Program-made: the position numbers and the translations under genes
Assembly (NCBI GenBank): GCA_049999805.1
Contig: JBNGIO010006191.1
Span: 234,578 to 298,577, forward strand
Origin: Folioceros fuciformis
Lineage: Eukaryota; Anthocerotophyta; Anthocerotopsida; Anthocerotales
DNA length: 64,000 nucleotides
Direction: 5' to 3'
Part shown: in pieces, positions 1 through 10,898 of the stretch
Numbering within the stretch: position 1 is the stretch's first letter
Layout of the letters: every line of letters begins with the position of its first letter
The notes under the pieces: model-generated
What the model was told of the DNA's origin: nothing
The model's input: the letters and a program-made list of their open reading frames with translations, nothing else
Databases searched by the model: none

Positions 1-374
1 CTACTCCCGACTCCCAACCCCCGACTCCCGTGCCTTCTGCTTCTGGAATCTGGGCCGACACCTCTCTCCAAGTTTAGCTTTCATTCTTAACGTCGAGAGT
101 TAATATTTTGTTAGCTCGTAGTTGACGAAAAGTTAATGACTAGTCTTATGAAAAGGTATCACAAACGTTTTTTTCTCGGGGTCGCATGATGCCCATTCAT
201 TGAAGTGCCTACGATGACCATGGCTACTCCTCATGTCGCATCCGCATGTACCTAGTTGATTTGCGGGCAAACCAGTGGAGCATGATGAATCAATCGGGAG
301 AAGGATAAGGAGCAAGAGTCAGGATGCATCTCTGAAGAATGCCAGAATGTGGGAAAAGGCTTTGAGGGGCATGA
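1..374. other. Intergenic, downstream of lectin gene
   Basis: No coding frame with recognisable content on either strand. It lies just 3' of the minus-strand lectin protein and probably holds its 3' untranslated region. I looked here for a continuation of a kinase domain after the lectin stop codon and saw none. Confidence 0.5.
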
Positions 375-1838
375 TCATGACAGGGGAGGGGTGGAGGAGG
401 AGATGAGCTCTTGATACCCGTAGCGAGTTGGTTGTCGAAACATGTCAGGGGAAGGGGATTGCCTCCCTCTCCTTGTGTGGTGCCTGTTGTATGCGCCCCA
501 GGCAACAAATCCCAACAAGGACAGCAACGCCAGGCACATGGAGCCGAACACGCCCACGATCAGCCTGCCGTGCTTCGTGCCACTGCTTTGTGTGCCTGCC
601 TCTGCATCTACGTCTTGATTTATTATGGATGATTCTTTGGCTCTCTTTTCCTGGCTGGCGTCCCCGGGTACCAGCACTCCAGGATGCTCCTGACCGGGGT
701 CAGGCCAGCTCTGGACGTCTTCGTTCTTGTTAGGGCTGGAATTGTCTTTGTCCTGCTGCGAGGCAGGGGGTGATGGGTGTTTGTAGGTAGGCTTGTCTTG
801 GTGGAAGGGCGTGATTCTGGCTGGATCATGCTCGTCCAGATCCTCGTCCGGTTCTTCCATGCCTTGGTGCTGGTCCGTCGCGTCCCGGCTGCTCTTATCG
901 TGGCCATCGAAGTCGCAGAGCTTGAAGGGATAGCCGTCCTCTCCTCTCCCGCTCCCGAAGCACCACGAGTGGATGAGATGCTTCAGGGGGTTGTCCCCTG
1001 CCGAGGAGCTGAAGCCCACGAACATGTTGTGGTTCACCAGGCTCCGTAGATCCAAATCCAAGGAAATCAGAGGCACTGCTGGTCGGGGGCTCCTATCCTT
1101 CCCCAGCCGCACCTCCAGCAGCTTCCGGAACGCATCGTAGTCGATCCAGGCCACCAGCCTTCGACCGCTCGCGAGCCTGACGCCCGCATCGGAAGCATTT
1201 GCCGTGGCCACAGACACCAGGCTCTCGATGTCCACGCCCACGTGGTTGTCGTTGGGGTCCATGAACTCGGGATTCCAAAAGCAATCCAATTCCACGGCGA
1301 AAACCTGCGGAACCGATCTCCGATGCACCCACCCCGCTGCCGCTTCCTGCATCTCGTCCAGAGATATCATCCCCAGAGAGCCCCAGTCCAGAGACACGTT
1401 GTCCGGAACCAGGACGAAGGCGAACCCATCTCCGGGTGCACCCACGCTCTCCCTCTCCCTCTCCCGCCCCCTCCTCAGCCGTTCCCGCACCATGGAGAAG
1501 GAGAAGGCGGTGGAAAAAGAGGCGAAGGTGGTGCCGTACTCCTCCTCCGTCTGCAGCGGCACCGGCTTCTTCCACAGGAAACGGCCCACCGTCCGCTTCT
1601 GAGATCCGGAAAGCTGCACAGCTATGGAGGAATTGGGACTGCTGTGATCGGGAACCATCTGCGCATCTCCCAGGCTAATGAAGTCGTCCTCACCACCATC
1701 GCCTCGGAATGACCCAACAGAGAAGGCGAACTGGGCAGCAGCAGGCGCATCGGACGCCGCTGCCAGCCTGAGGAGTATGATTAGAAGCCAAGGAGGGAAA
1801 TGTGACCGCCATCTCCGGCAAGCTTCACAGGAACCCAT
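375..1838 (-). CDS. L-type (legume) lectin-domain membrane protein lacking a kinase domain
   Basis: Single-exon frame of 487 residues starting at the ATG whose complement is at 1836-1838; an upstream in-frame extension lacks homology, and the chosen start gives a clear signal peptide (residues 1-30, WLLIILL core). Residues 35-295 form a legume-lectin beta-sandwich: GDGFAFVL near 137-143, the metal-binding block around E183, D185 and the DPNDNH motif at 194-199, and the WIDYD strand near 231. A charged, proline- and serine-rich stalk follows (310-420), then one transmembrane helix (about 425-449) and a 38-residue basic tail. The tail ends just after RYGYQEL, which resembles the juxtamembrane start of the kinase domain in lectin receptor kinases (F/Y-x-Y-x-E-L), but a stop follows nine residues later. 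In the family this is a cell-surface carbohydrate or ligand sensor; here it would need a partner kinase. It is divergently arranged with the CNNM gene, 415 bases away. Confidence 0.88.
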   Translation of the reverse strand: MGSCEACRRWRSHFPPWLLIILLRLAAASDAPAAAQFAFSVGSFRGDGGEDDFISLGDAQMVPDHSSPNSSIAVQLSGSQKRTVGRFLWKKPVPLQTEEEYGTTFASFSTAFSFSMVRERLRRGRERERESVGAPGDGFAFVLVPDNVSLDWGSLGMISLDEMQEAAAGWVHRRSVPQVFAVELDCFWNPEFMDPNDNHVGVDIESLVSVATANASDAGVRLASGRRLVAWIDYDAFRKLLEVRLGKDRSPRPAVPLISLDLDLRSLVNHNMFVGFSSSAGDNPLKHLIHSWCFGSGRGEDGYPFKLCDFDGHDKSSRDATDQHQGMEEPDEDLDEHDPARITPFHQDKPTYKHPSPPASQQDKDNSSPNKNEDVQSWPDPGQEHPGVLVPGDASQEKRAKESSIINQDVDAEAGTQSSGTKHGRLIVGVFGSMCLALLSLLGFVAWGAYNRHHTRRGRQSPSPDMFRQPTRYGYQELISSSTPPLS

Positions 1839-2253
1839 CACGGAAGCAGCAGGAGAGGGAAGGGAGAGCCAGCAGTAAGGGATGGAGCTGGTGCTGGTAA
1901 GAGAGGGTCTCAGCGTGGCCAGAGTGGCGCGCGCAATACGCAGAGAATCCACCTGGCGTACCCGCAAAGCGCAACGAAACGGGCGCTGAAACCCGTGATG
2001 GGTCCCAGAGGCAGGATATGCCACCGTGGGTAGCTGTCGCTCTGCTCGTCCCCTCTCCGTCCCCCGACTCTCTGCCGCAATCTTTCACTTACACTATTTC
2101 CAGGTCCACACGTGCTACAGTTGCTGTGGTGGGGATCTTTCTTCTCATTATTGCCGGGTTTTCTGCTTTTCAAGGTGTCTGAGGTCGCTCTCTGGTAGCT
2201 AGAGGCGCTGCAGTTTTTGGAGGAATCTAAGGGAGGGGCAAGAGGGGCCCGTC
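1839..2253. promoter_or_regulatory. Shared divergent upstream region of lectin and CNNM genes
   Basis: The 415 bases lie between two start codons on opposite strands, so they must hold both 5' untranslated regions and both promoters. I see no clear TATA box. The placement alone supports the call. Confidence 0.45.
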
Positions 2254-4850
2254 ATGGTGACTTTCATGCTGGACACCGCACATCCCATATGGCCCTTGAG
2301 CGAAGAGGACACCATGAATTTTGGGTCGGGATGGTGGTGGGCTTACCTGGCCATTTCGGCAGGCCTCGTGATGTTTGCGGGGATTATGTCTGGGCTTACT
2401 CTGGGGCTCATGTCGCTCTCGCTCATGGATCTGGATGTCCTTCAGCAGAGTGGGACAGAGAAGGAAAGGAAGCAGGCAGGTGGGTGTCGAGGCGGCCGGA
2501 AGAGTGTGAATTGCCAGGCTGCAGAATTGCACAGTTGGAGCGATTGTTGGGCGTGGGCCTCTCTGTGCTGTGGTTAACCACACTTTTGTGTTCCTTCAGC
2601 TGTAATTAAACCGCTTGTGTCGAAGCAGCACCAATTGCTGGTTACGTTACTCCTCTGCAATGCTGGTGCAATGGAGGTATGAATGCGTCGTGCTCTACAG
2701 TTTGAGCTTTAGCTTGCTATTGGCTGGCTGGGCGGGGTCCTCACTTTCTGTCTTTCTCCTCTGCAGGCTCTTCCTATTTTTCTCGACAAAATGTTCCATC
2801 CAGTTTTGGCAGTGGTGCTGTCAGTCACGTTTGTGCTCTTCTTTGGAGAGGTGACTTTTCTGTCCATTTCTTGTCGGCGGCACAAGCATGATACTGAAAG
2901 TGATTTTTGTTTTGCTTATCTTGGTTCTGCATTCTCCCTTGCCTGCAGATCATCCCTCAAGCAGTATGTACACGTTTTGGGCTCTCAGTGGGTGCAAACA
3001 TGGCGTGGCTTGTGCAAGTCCTCATGGTCGTCTGTTTCGTAGTCGCTTATCCGATTGGGAAGGTAGTGTGCACTAACAGTTGGTAGTTAGTTTCTGAGAT
3101 TTCGACTGAAAGCTCTACGCCTGTAGAGACGAGATGTGTGAAGAACTTGATGGTGCTGCACAGGTTTTGGATGCTCTTCTGGGGCATCATGAAGTTTTAT
3201 TTAGACGAGCGCAGCTGAAGGCTTTGGTATCGATTCACGGGGAAGAAGTAAGTTCCATGTATGAAGTTCTCCTGGATTCTTGCGTACATTCTGCTTAGCT
3301 AGGTTGGGTCTTTTCAAATGGATAGCGTCGGAATCCCTTAGGTGTAAACTTTCTTCTTTCGCTTGTCGTTAAACCATGTGTGGTTGAACAGGCAGGGAAA
3401 GGTGGGGAGCTCTCCCGTGATGAAACTATGATTATAAGGGGAGCGCTGGATCTCAGTCAGAAGACTGCTGAACAGGCGATGACGCCAATAGAGTCGACAT
3501 TCTCCTTGGATGTAAATACTAAATTAGATTGGTGAGCTCCTACACATCCATGCATCGTTTGGCGACCTGTGGAATTCCCCTTTTCTTAGAGTGCAACTCC
3601 TGCGTTTGGTCAGGGAAGCAATAGGCAAAATCATCACTCGGGGTCACAGCCGTATTCCAGTCTACAAAGGAAATATGCAGAATATTATTGGCATCTTACT
3701 GGTAAGCTGATGTTCCCCACTTGCAGATTGTGAGGAGTTTGTTTCGCATGAGGACTACGAATTGACGAGAGGAATCATTCTGCTTGTGATGCTATTAGGT
3801 GAAAAGCCTCCTGACTGTTCGAGCCGAGCAAGAAACTCGAGTCAGTGCCGTCGCCATTAGGAGAATACCACGGTATGCCGGTGCCTCAGCCTGTTTTCGG
3901 TCATCTGTTCACCACTCTTCCGATCTGTTTTTCACCCTTCCTCTGCATGTGCTGTGTTTACCAGCGTACCGGCCGACATGCCTTTGTACGACATTCTGAA
4001 CGAGTTCCAGAAGGGCAGTAGTCATATGGCAGCTGTCGTCAAAGCCACAACCAGTGACTCTAAGAGAAATATTAGCCAACGGCATGCTAGTGAGACAGAG
4101 GCATCCAAACCCGCTCAAACGTTAGTCACATTTGATCTTGAGAAAGGAGAGAACTACAATTGTACAGCTGAAGAAGACGAAACTCCAAGTACGGGGCAAA
4201 CAGGGTTTGTGAACGGCAGTCCGACTGAAAGTTCTGGCCTTGTTCCTGAGGACGTGGATGAGATCGAGGTGATCGGCATTATCACTCTAGAAGACGTCAT
4301 CGAGGAGCTTCTGCAGGTATGTTTTTGCAGTAGGTTGTCCTGTTGATCGCTGCTTGCAGAGATCACATCTAACGCTCTCCCTGCAGGAAGAAATTGTGGA
4401 TGAGACTGATGAGTATGTGGATGTCCACAAAAGGTATTCTACCAAATCCTAGAAGTGATGCAAATCATGCCTGGCCTTAACCTCTACTGTGGACGTCTCA
4501 TGTCGTTGCTCATTTTTTTCTCTTCTTCATCTGGTTTCGTAGAATTCGGGTTGCGGCTGCAGCAGCACACTTAGCTAGGAAACCCTCGGTCCGGCGGGGA
4601 AGCTCTTATCGTTCTTCTGTGAGTTGGCATCCGCTCATCTTCTTCGTTACCTTACAAAGCTCTGTTGAAAGCCTCGCCTAACGCTTCTCCTTGTCTCACC
4701 ATGATGCTAACAAGACTTGGGCTTGTGTAGGCTGGGAAACCTGAGAAAGCTGCTGCAGGTGATGATACCTCGTCTAGGGGTAAAGGGGTAACGTTTAGCA
4801 TGAAACGAGAACATAGCTTGTCAGAACCCTTGCTGGGATGTCCGGGCTGA
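2254..4850 (+). CDS. CNNM/DUF21 plus CBS-pair transmembrane protein (cyclin M-like)
   Basis: Twelve exons join to 493 residues: 2254-2479, 2600-2676, 2767-2850, 2949-3062, 3164-3247, 3392-3531, 3614-3701, 3799-3872, 3965-4316, 4387-4433, 4543-4618, 4731-4850. All junctions are GT-AG; introns are 70-144 bases. The N-terminal third is the DUF21 membrane domain: an extracellular start, helix 1 with [12 protein letters not shown], helix 2 around TLLLCNAGA, helix 3 VLFFGEIIPQAVC, and helix 4 with [13 protein letters not shown] tandem CBS pair follows ([55 protein letters not shown]), interrupted by a long acidic insert in exon 9. The C-terminus is basic and serine-rich. The family (plant DUF21 proteins, animal CNNM, bacterial CorC) is linked to Mg2+ and other metal transport or its regulation; the location is probably plasma membrane or tonoplast. 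The gene looks complete and undamaged. Confidence 0.93.
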
Positions 4851-5525
4851 GTCTCTTCTCTTATTATGTGTACATATGGAGTACGTCTCTGCTTTGAGGC
4901 CTAAAACCTGAATACAGCTTGAAAGCGAAAGGCTCGAAGCCCCTCACTAGGGATTTCTGGGATTTTGATGGGTCCAATGTAATAAGTTAACACAATACAA
5001 TAAAATTATTAATTTATAGTATCAAAGCATGAGATTATGAAAACATTGAGCTTGGTCTTAGCTTAGAGTTCAATTTAGCTTAGAGCTTAAAAATGGACAC
5101 GCAAGCATATAACATAGCTTGAACCAAGCTCAAGCAGCTACAACAATGCAATCAAAAGAAGACAACGATTAAAAACAATCAAGCACTGACGAAGAGTTTA
5201 GAATTCGAAAAGCGTAGTTTGGCGTAACCGATTCCGGTGACTGATTTTGGCGAACTTTCCGGTGCCCTAGTGACCCGAGGAAGGGATGACTAATTATCAC
5301 CCTGTCAAAGAAACTCAGAAAGATCACCTATCACAACTAGTTGGTTGAGCGTCAAGACGCTAAGGAACCATGTGGCCTTGACAGCAATTGAGGTGTGTTT
5401 CAATCACCATTCGACGTCTGAAGGGTGAGATGACACCGGTGACAGCTTTGCTTCAGCGCGGCGTTTACGCTTGCAAGCAGGAGGGACGATGATGGCCGCT
5501 GGTTCAGAACTGAAAAGTATGGTCC
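4851..5525. other. Intergenic
   Basis: Presumed CNNM 3' end; AATACAATAAAATT near 4995 could serve as a polyadenylation signal. The rest is AT-rich and has no convincing frame or repeat. Confidence 0.4.
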
Positions 5526-6428
5526 TCAATAAAGTCCAAATTCACCAAACCTAAAGTCTATGAAGGACAATTCTGACCACAGCGAGCGGACAGGGTGCGA
5601 GAGTTTGTCCGAGCAACCTCGACAGCGCATCTCCATGGCGACCATGTGGTGCTGGTATACAATCCGGAAGCAGTAGCTGAGTATGTCATGCACCTTGCTG
5701 TAGTCGACAAAACCCGTCCCAATGCCTGTTATAAAGCTCCTCAGTAGCCGGGAGGGCTCGTCTCCAAGATGGCAGACATCAGTAGCGCGCCGAAGAAGGT
5801 GTTTCCAGCCAGAATGCCACCGCTCTGGCTGCTCGAGGTCACCAGACGCGATGAGATGGTTGAGAAAAACGTAGAACATGAGGCAGGTATGGGCGAGATT
5901 GAAGGAGCAGCTGTAGCGAACGTATTCGCTTCCACATTCCAGATCTTGCAGACCATTACGTGTGTGCGCTAGGAGCAACACAGCCTCCACGTTGTTCACG
6001 TTGAAGAGCGCCTTCACAACCACATCTCTGTATATGTCTGAACAGCGGTACCAGTAACACGGCCGTTTAGGGCGCCAGAAGTCGAGGGATTGGTACCCGG
6101 GCCACAGGATATCGGGATCGAAAGAGTCTCTGAGACATCCGTCGTCGTACAACGTTGTCCGCTTCAGTATACTGTCCAGGTCGTATTTTCTCCTTTCAGT
6201 GACCGCGAAGTCGGAGACGGTGGACTCGAATCGGTTAGTGAAGTGACGGAATTTCTTCGCCTGTCGCTTCCACTCTTCCTCCGTGTCGCAGTGCTTGAGC
6301 TGCAGGCCTGGTGCTGAAAGGCCGCGGACGTAGGCAACCTCAACGCAATCCCCAGGCAATCCCACGGAATGTTGTGCGATTGATGACACCTCGCCATGGT
6401 GGATTCCTAACACCTTGAGTCGTATCAA
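5526..6428 (-). CDS. Unrecognised protein frame, about 300 residues, no in-frame ATG at its start
   Basis: An open frame of about 300 codons whose amino-acid texture looks real: balanced composition, many W, Y and F, and a hydrophobic helix near residues 182-192. I do not recognise a domain. The frame has no Met before about residue 184, and the codon at its 5' edge (6426-6428) is TTG. A TGA lies a short way upstream in frame. It is therefore either the last exon of a gene whose first exon lies further upstream (above 6430), or a relic of a gene that lost its start. C-terminal hallmarks are CRGCSDKL and a terminal FRFGEFGLY. The flanking DNA above 6430 turns AT-rich and contains no obvious first exon. 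It could be a lineage-specific family. Confidence 0.4.
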   Translation of the reverse strand: MIRLKVLGIHHGEVSSIAQHSVGLPGDCVEVAYVRGLSAPGLQLKHCDTEEEWKRQAKKFRHFTNRFESTVSDFAVTERRKYDLDSILKRTTLYDDGCLRDSFDPDILWPGYQSLDFWRPKRPCYWYRCSDIYRDVVVKALFNVNNVEAVLLLAHTRNGLQDLECGSEYVRYSCSFNLAHTCLMFYVFLNHLIASGDLEQPERWHSGWKHLLRRATDVCHLGDEPSRLLRSFITGIGTGFVDYSKVHDILSYCFRIVYQHHMVAMEMRCRGCSDKLSHPVRSLWSELSFIDFRFGEFGLY

Positions 6429-7149
6429 AGCAAAGTTATAGTAACGCCCGCTTCAAGACGTGCTTGTTCCACACGCTTCAACGCATGCATCTTCCACACG
6501 CTTCAACACATGCGTGTTCCACAAGAGAGTATGAAGATTCAGCAACGCAGCTCTAATAACTTCTACGTTCTTTACTCTTCACTTCCACCTAATTTCACTC
6601 ACTAACCGTAACTTTTTCGCTTTTACCTTCCACCTATTTTCACTTGCAGTAACCTTCCCCTCCCCCTCGGGTGCCGTGTCAAAGTGCGTACCTCATTTTT
6701 TCGCCTTTGGCCCTAATGGTGTTGTTCCTCCAATTTTTCCATCTTTTTTTCAATCATAAAAAGTATGCATTATTACTTTTTGAAGCAACACTTCAATAAT
6801 TCGCTCCTCATTCACGTGAGAACCAAGGAAAAACTTATGGATAAATCATGATAGACACACTAGGGGCTAACCTTGAAGCTTAATGATTACCAATAGCACC
6901 TAAAATATCATGAAGTCTAATAACTACCAATAACACCTATAACATTATGGTTTCGAAAGAAAAAAAAGATCAACTGGGGTTGCTCACGCCACCTCTCCTA
7001 CCAACGTTGTCATTTTATATATGGCATTAGCCAACGCTCATGTTGTCGTTCTGGATATGGCATTAGTTGACGCTCACTATAGAACAATAGAAACCCTTAG
7101 TCGAAAAAACGCTACAATATATGAAAGAGAAAGATAAAGCCCATTTTTC
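6429..7149. other. AT-rich intergenic
   Basis: It contains a short repeat at 6450-6520 (two versions of a CACACGCTTCAACRCATGC unit) and then AT-rich sequence with no gene. This is the left edge of the repeat block running to about 16 kb. Confidence 0.4.
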
Positions 7150-7790
7150 CTATTGTGAACCGTCTTGGCGCAAGACTTCAAAAACTTGGAAATGCCTTGC
7201 ACATGGCGCCGTGGGTCTTAATGGCAAGGGGGATAAAGTTGTGTCTAGCCTATAAAAGGGGTGTACTTGTGAACCTTGGCCGATGCGCTCCCCTCCCCTC
7301 TGCTGCACAAGTTGAGAATACCCTGCTTGCATACCGCGATCCGTGTGGGATCAATTACAAGCACATTAGCAATAAAAACTTGTTTATCTCCCTACATGAA
7401 GAAAAGGTCGGTCCAAAGAGAAATGCCATTAAGTAGAGTGTATGGGCGCTCCTAAGTAAAGTGTTCACCGCCCAACCTGGAGAGTTGAGGATAACATGCT
7501 CGAGAGTTGAGGATACCATGTTTGCAGACCGCGATCCGTGTGGGAGCTCCTAAGTAAAGTGTTCACCGCCCGACCTGGAGAGTTGAGGATAACATGCTCG
7601 AGAGTTGAGGATACCATGTTTGCAGACCGCGATCCGTGTGGGATCAGTTACAATCACATCAGCAATAAAAACTTGTTGATCTCCCTGCATGAAGAAAAGG
7701 TTAGACCAAAGAGAAACGCCATTAAGTAGAGTGTACGGGCGCTCCTACGTAAAGTGTACGGGTGCGCTCTTGAGGAAAGTGAGACGCTTA
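7150..7790 (+). repeat. Interspersed repeat, copy 1, with internal tandem duplication
   Basis: It carries a TATAAAAGG box near 7251 and blocks also found, strongly diverged, at about 15,130-15,810: an ATGGCAAGGGGGATAAA-type block, a GGGATCA..ACAAGCACAT block, and a terminal series of GCTCCTAAGTAAAGTG units. Internally, 7448-7545 and 7546-7643 are adjacent 98-base copies differing at about one base. The block at 7310-7460 recurs at 7598-7760. No protein is encoded. It may be an LTR or non-autonomous element, but no target-site duplication or primer-binding site was identified. Confidence 0.6.
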
Positions 7791-9881
7791 TTTCAATTTT
7801 CTCAATAAGGTAGCCAAGGATTATCAATCTAACATATAGGATAACATTGAACTTCCAAGCTATGGTGGGGAGAGAGATCCTAAGATATTCAATACATAAA
7901 TAGATCGAATGGAGACGTATTTGGACACTTGGGATATATGGTGCACATAGAATACAATGTGCATCAATGCAATTGAAAGGAAGAGCTTTTCACAATATGG
8001 AGATATCGAGAAAGCACGATTGATCACTCTGAATGGGAACAAGTCACGTCGTGGAGAGAGTCCAAAATATACTAGCTAGAGAAGTGTCACTAGTTAGAGA
8101 AGTGCCACTGTCTTCCAAATTACGCAAAGCAAGCACGAAGTGAGTTGTCTACCTTGAAACATACTAGGTCCATGAAAAAATATAACAAAAAGTTTTGGGA
8201 GATTTTCATGAGATACCATTGCTCACCAAGGATGAGAAGGTCAAGAGATACATAAAAGGGTGGAAAAGAGAAGGTCAAGCAAATCTATCATATTCACGCC
8301 CACAATCCCTAGATAATGCAACGAGTCTAGCATTTTTGTCTTAGTGCACATATAACAAAAAAAAAAATTGCACTCAAAGCCATCTCACGAAATGAAATGC
8401 ATTTTCGGAAGAAGAGTGAAAAGAAGCAAGACAGTGCACCATTGTCAAGTCTTGGTACAAACCTTTCAACTTTGTCAAATTTCTTCCGAGATTTGTTACC
8501 CCCTGTAGATTTTTTTCATCTCATCATTAACAAGAAAATGCAATAATATGTGCAACGCATGGCCAACATGGCACATGATCTTGAAAGCAACCAACAATTC
8601 ATGAAATAAGATATAAGGTTGGCTTGCATTCGTGAAGATGTGAAGATTGATGGCGACTAATATCATCATTTTTGTTTGTGTGTTTTCTTTTCTTCGTTTT
8701 TTTACTTACACCGAGAATGCTATCAAGACGTTCAACAACTCATGAGTCTTTGCACTATTTATATATATATATATAACTCATCAAAAATTTATTTACATTG
8801 ACAAAGAATGCATTTAGGAAGTACATTTTAGAACTATTATATTCACTTAAGCCAAGAACAATTATCACTACTCTCTTTTAATGTATAATCGAATTCCCTT
8901 TTCTAGTACATTACTTTGTACTAAAGTTTTAACCTCAATTGTGCAATGCATATGGTAATTAAGTTCTTATTATTAGTATATATAGTAGGGTTCAATTCTA
9001 AAATTATCAGCATGTAGATATTTTAAGTTTATGGTTTAGGAGTACATATTTTTATTTTAAGGATTTAGGGTTTAGATAAGGAAAAAACAATTATCAATAG
9101 ATCATGTTGTGTATTAGCTACTAGGTCTAATCAGTTCTTCACCCTTTTTTTTTTTGCAAAACTTGTTCTTCTTGCTCCACTTTCAAGGATATAGAAGAAC
9201 TCCGAGCTTCTATTATTTTATGACTCCCATCATTCATTCTTCTTCCTAGCGCTTTCTTCTTGCTTTAGTTTCAAGAGAAAAGAAGCTCCGAGCTTGAATT
9301 ATTCTACAACTCCTATTATCTATGCGTCCTATTTTCTTTGCGACTCGTTGTTCATGCATCCTATTTTCTTTGCAACCCGTTGTTCATGCAGGAAGAAAAA
9401 CAAGAAGTTCTAAGCTTAAACTATTTGATGACTCCTCTATCCAACATTGTTTGTCACGCGCATATATTGTTGTGGTCTTTGTTTTTTTTTTTCGTTTTTG
9501 CTATTCTTTTTGAAGTAAGTTTTAAGCTGTACTATAAGTGTGAGCTGGATCGTTGTTATTGTAGTGCTAGATGTATTGGTTTGGTATTGCTACTCATTTA
9601 CTTCCTTAACCATTGCTTAGATTATTTTCTAACTCCTATCCAAGATTGTTTGTTAATGGAATATATTGATATGCTTTCTTCTCTTCTCCCTTTTTCGTCT
9701 TTACCATATTTTTTATCATTTTACGTAAGAGCATAGGTTTGAGATGTATAGTTGTTATTGTAGTATTCTATGTATTGGTGTGCTATTGTTACTTATTTAC
9801 TAGCATGTCCCTTATTATATTCTTGTTACTTATCATCATCCTTCTCAAGATGTTAAATACAGATAAGGTGTGTAATAAGAT
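7791..9881. other. AT-rich intergenic, simple sequence
   Basis: No recognisable gene. Contents are a short (TA)n run at about 8760-8775, long T and A tracts, and two versions of a TTCTTCTTGCTxxxxTTTCAAG..GAAG.. CTCCGAGCTT segment near 9165-9210 and 9246-9295. Small frames at 9322-9736 are poly-T driven and look non-coding. Confidence 0.4.
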
Positions 9882-10898
9882 ATGGATTTTTGTGTAGGGT
9901 TAGACTTGCGAGATCACAAAATGGCAAAGTGGAAGCACCTAATGAAAAGTATTGTACCGCATGGTAGGGTTAGCTTGAAACAATTATTAGCTTGTTGTTT
10001 TGCACCAAAAACAATTGTAGATTTTATGAAGAAGTTCAGTGAAGGAACTTGTTATTACTATTTAGAGATAGGAGATGGCGCAACCGCTTTGGTGTATAAG
10101 GCAACATATTTAAAGACGGATGAAACCGTAGCTATCAAAGTAGTATATTTGGATGAAGACACAGTCAACCAAGAAAAAGTTTGCAATAAAACAAAAATAA
10201 TGCAGCTCGTGCATCACCCAAATGTCTTAGGTTGTTATGCTTCCTTTGAAGTTGACAGAACAATTTGGTTCATTTTGCCTTTTATGGCAGCTGGATCTTG
10301 TAGCCTCATTTTGAAAGCACAAGGCTATAAAGGCTTTTCTGAACCAATCATCGCAACTATATTAAAAGATGTGTTGCAAGCACTAGAATACCTTCACTCA
10401 CAAGGCATTATACATCGAGATGTGAAATCAGGTAACATCTTGTTAAGTGGTAGAGGTGATGTGAAGCTTGCAGACTTTGGATCATCAGCAATCGTAACTC
10501 CTGGTGCAGTAGGCTTCTCAGAGTTTATTGGCTCTGTATGTTGGATGGCTCCTCAAATCATCCTACAACCTATTATACCTGCCTACGACTTCAAAGCTGA
10601 TTTATGGTCGTTTGGCATTACAGCCATAAGATTAGCACAAGGGAAGGTTCCTAGGGCAAACTTAGAACCAATGGATATTTTTCAAGGAACGATCATTAAC
10701 TCTCCTCCTCATCTAGAGAAATCCAACTTCTCTTTGGAGTTCCAAGACATGATTAAACGGTGTCTAGTAAAAGAGCCTAAGGAAAGGTGCACAACAAGCT
10801 CTTTGCTACGACACTCATTCTTTAAGAAAGCACAATCCCGTGATTATTTGGCCTTATACCTCTTTAAAAACCTTCCTCCTCTTAAGCAAAGGTTCTAA
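9882..10898 (+). CDS. STE20-type protein kinase-like protein, BLUS1/SPAK-OSR1-like, intronless
   Basis: A continuous frame of 338 residues in AT-rich DNA. The kinase domain spans about 58-316: glycine loop IGDGATALVY (63-72), VAIK with K86, catalytic IHRDVKSGN (177-185), LADFG (196-200), WMAP (221-224), DLWSFGITA (240-248). After the catalytic domain the chain keeps the plant SPAK-like signature: HSFFKKA, then DYLAL and a final LPPLKQRF, matching the end of the conserved segment in the plant BLUS1-type family. Missing or altered key residues: the helix-C glutamate position holds Lys103, and the APE motif reads APQ (225). Relatives act in blue-light stomatal signalling and ion-transport control. 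The lack of introns in an intron-rich genome suggests retroposition. The substitutions suggest reduced or absent kinase activity, yet there is no stop or frameshift. Confidence 0.82.
   Translation: MDFCVGLDLRDHKMAKWKHLMKSIVPHGRVSLKQLLACCFAPKTIVDFMKKFSEGTCYYYLEIGDGATALVYKATYLKTDETVAIKVVYLDEDTVNQEKVCNKTKIMQLVHHPNVLGCYASFEVDRTIWFILPFMAAGSCSLILKAQGYKGFSEPIIATILKDVLQALEYLHSQGIIHRDVKSGNILLSGRGDVKLADFGSSAIVTPGAVGFSEFIGSVCWMAPQIILQPIIPAYDFKADLWSFGITAIRLAQGKVPRANLEPMDIFQGTIINSPPHLEKSNFSLEFQDMIKRCLVKEPKERCTTSSLLRHSFFKKAQSRDYLALYLFKNLPPLKQRF

Noticed and set aside
9322-9736. Two overlapping frames upstream of the kinase
   Set aside because: Poly-T-rich, Phe/Leu-dominated translations of AT-rich DNA; they do not join the kinase in frame through a good splice pair.
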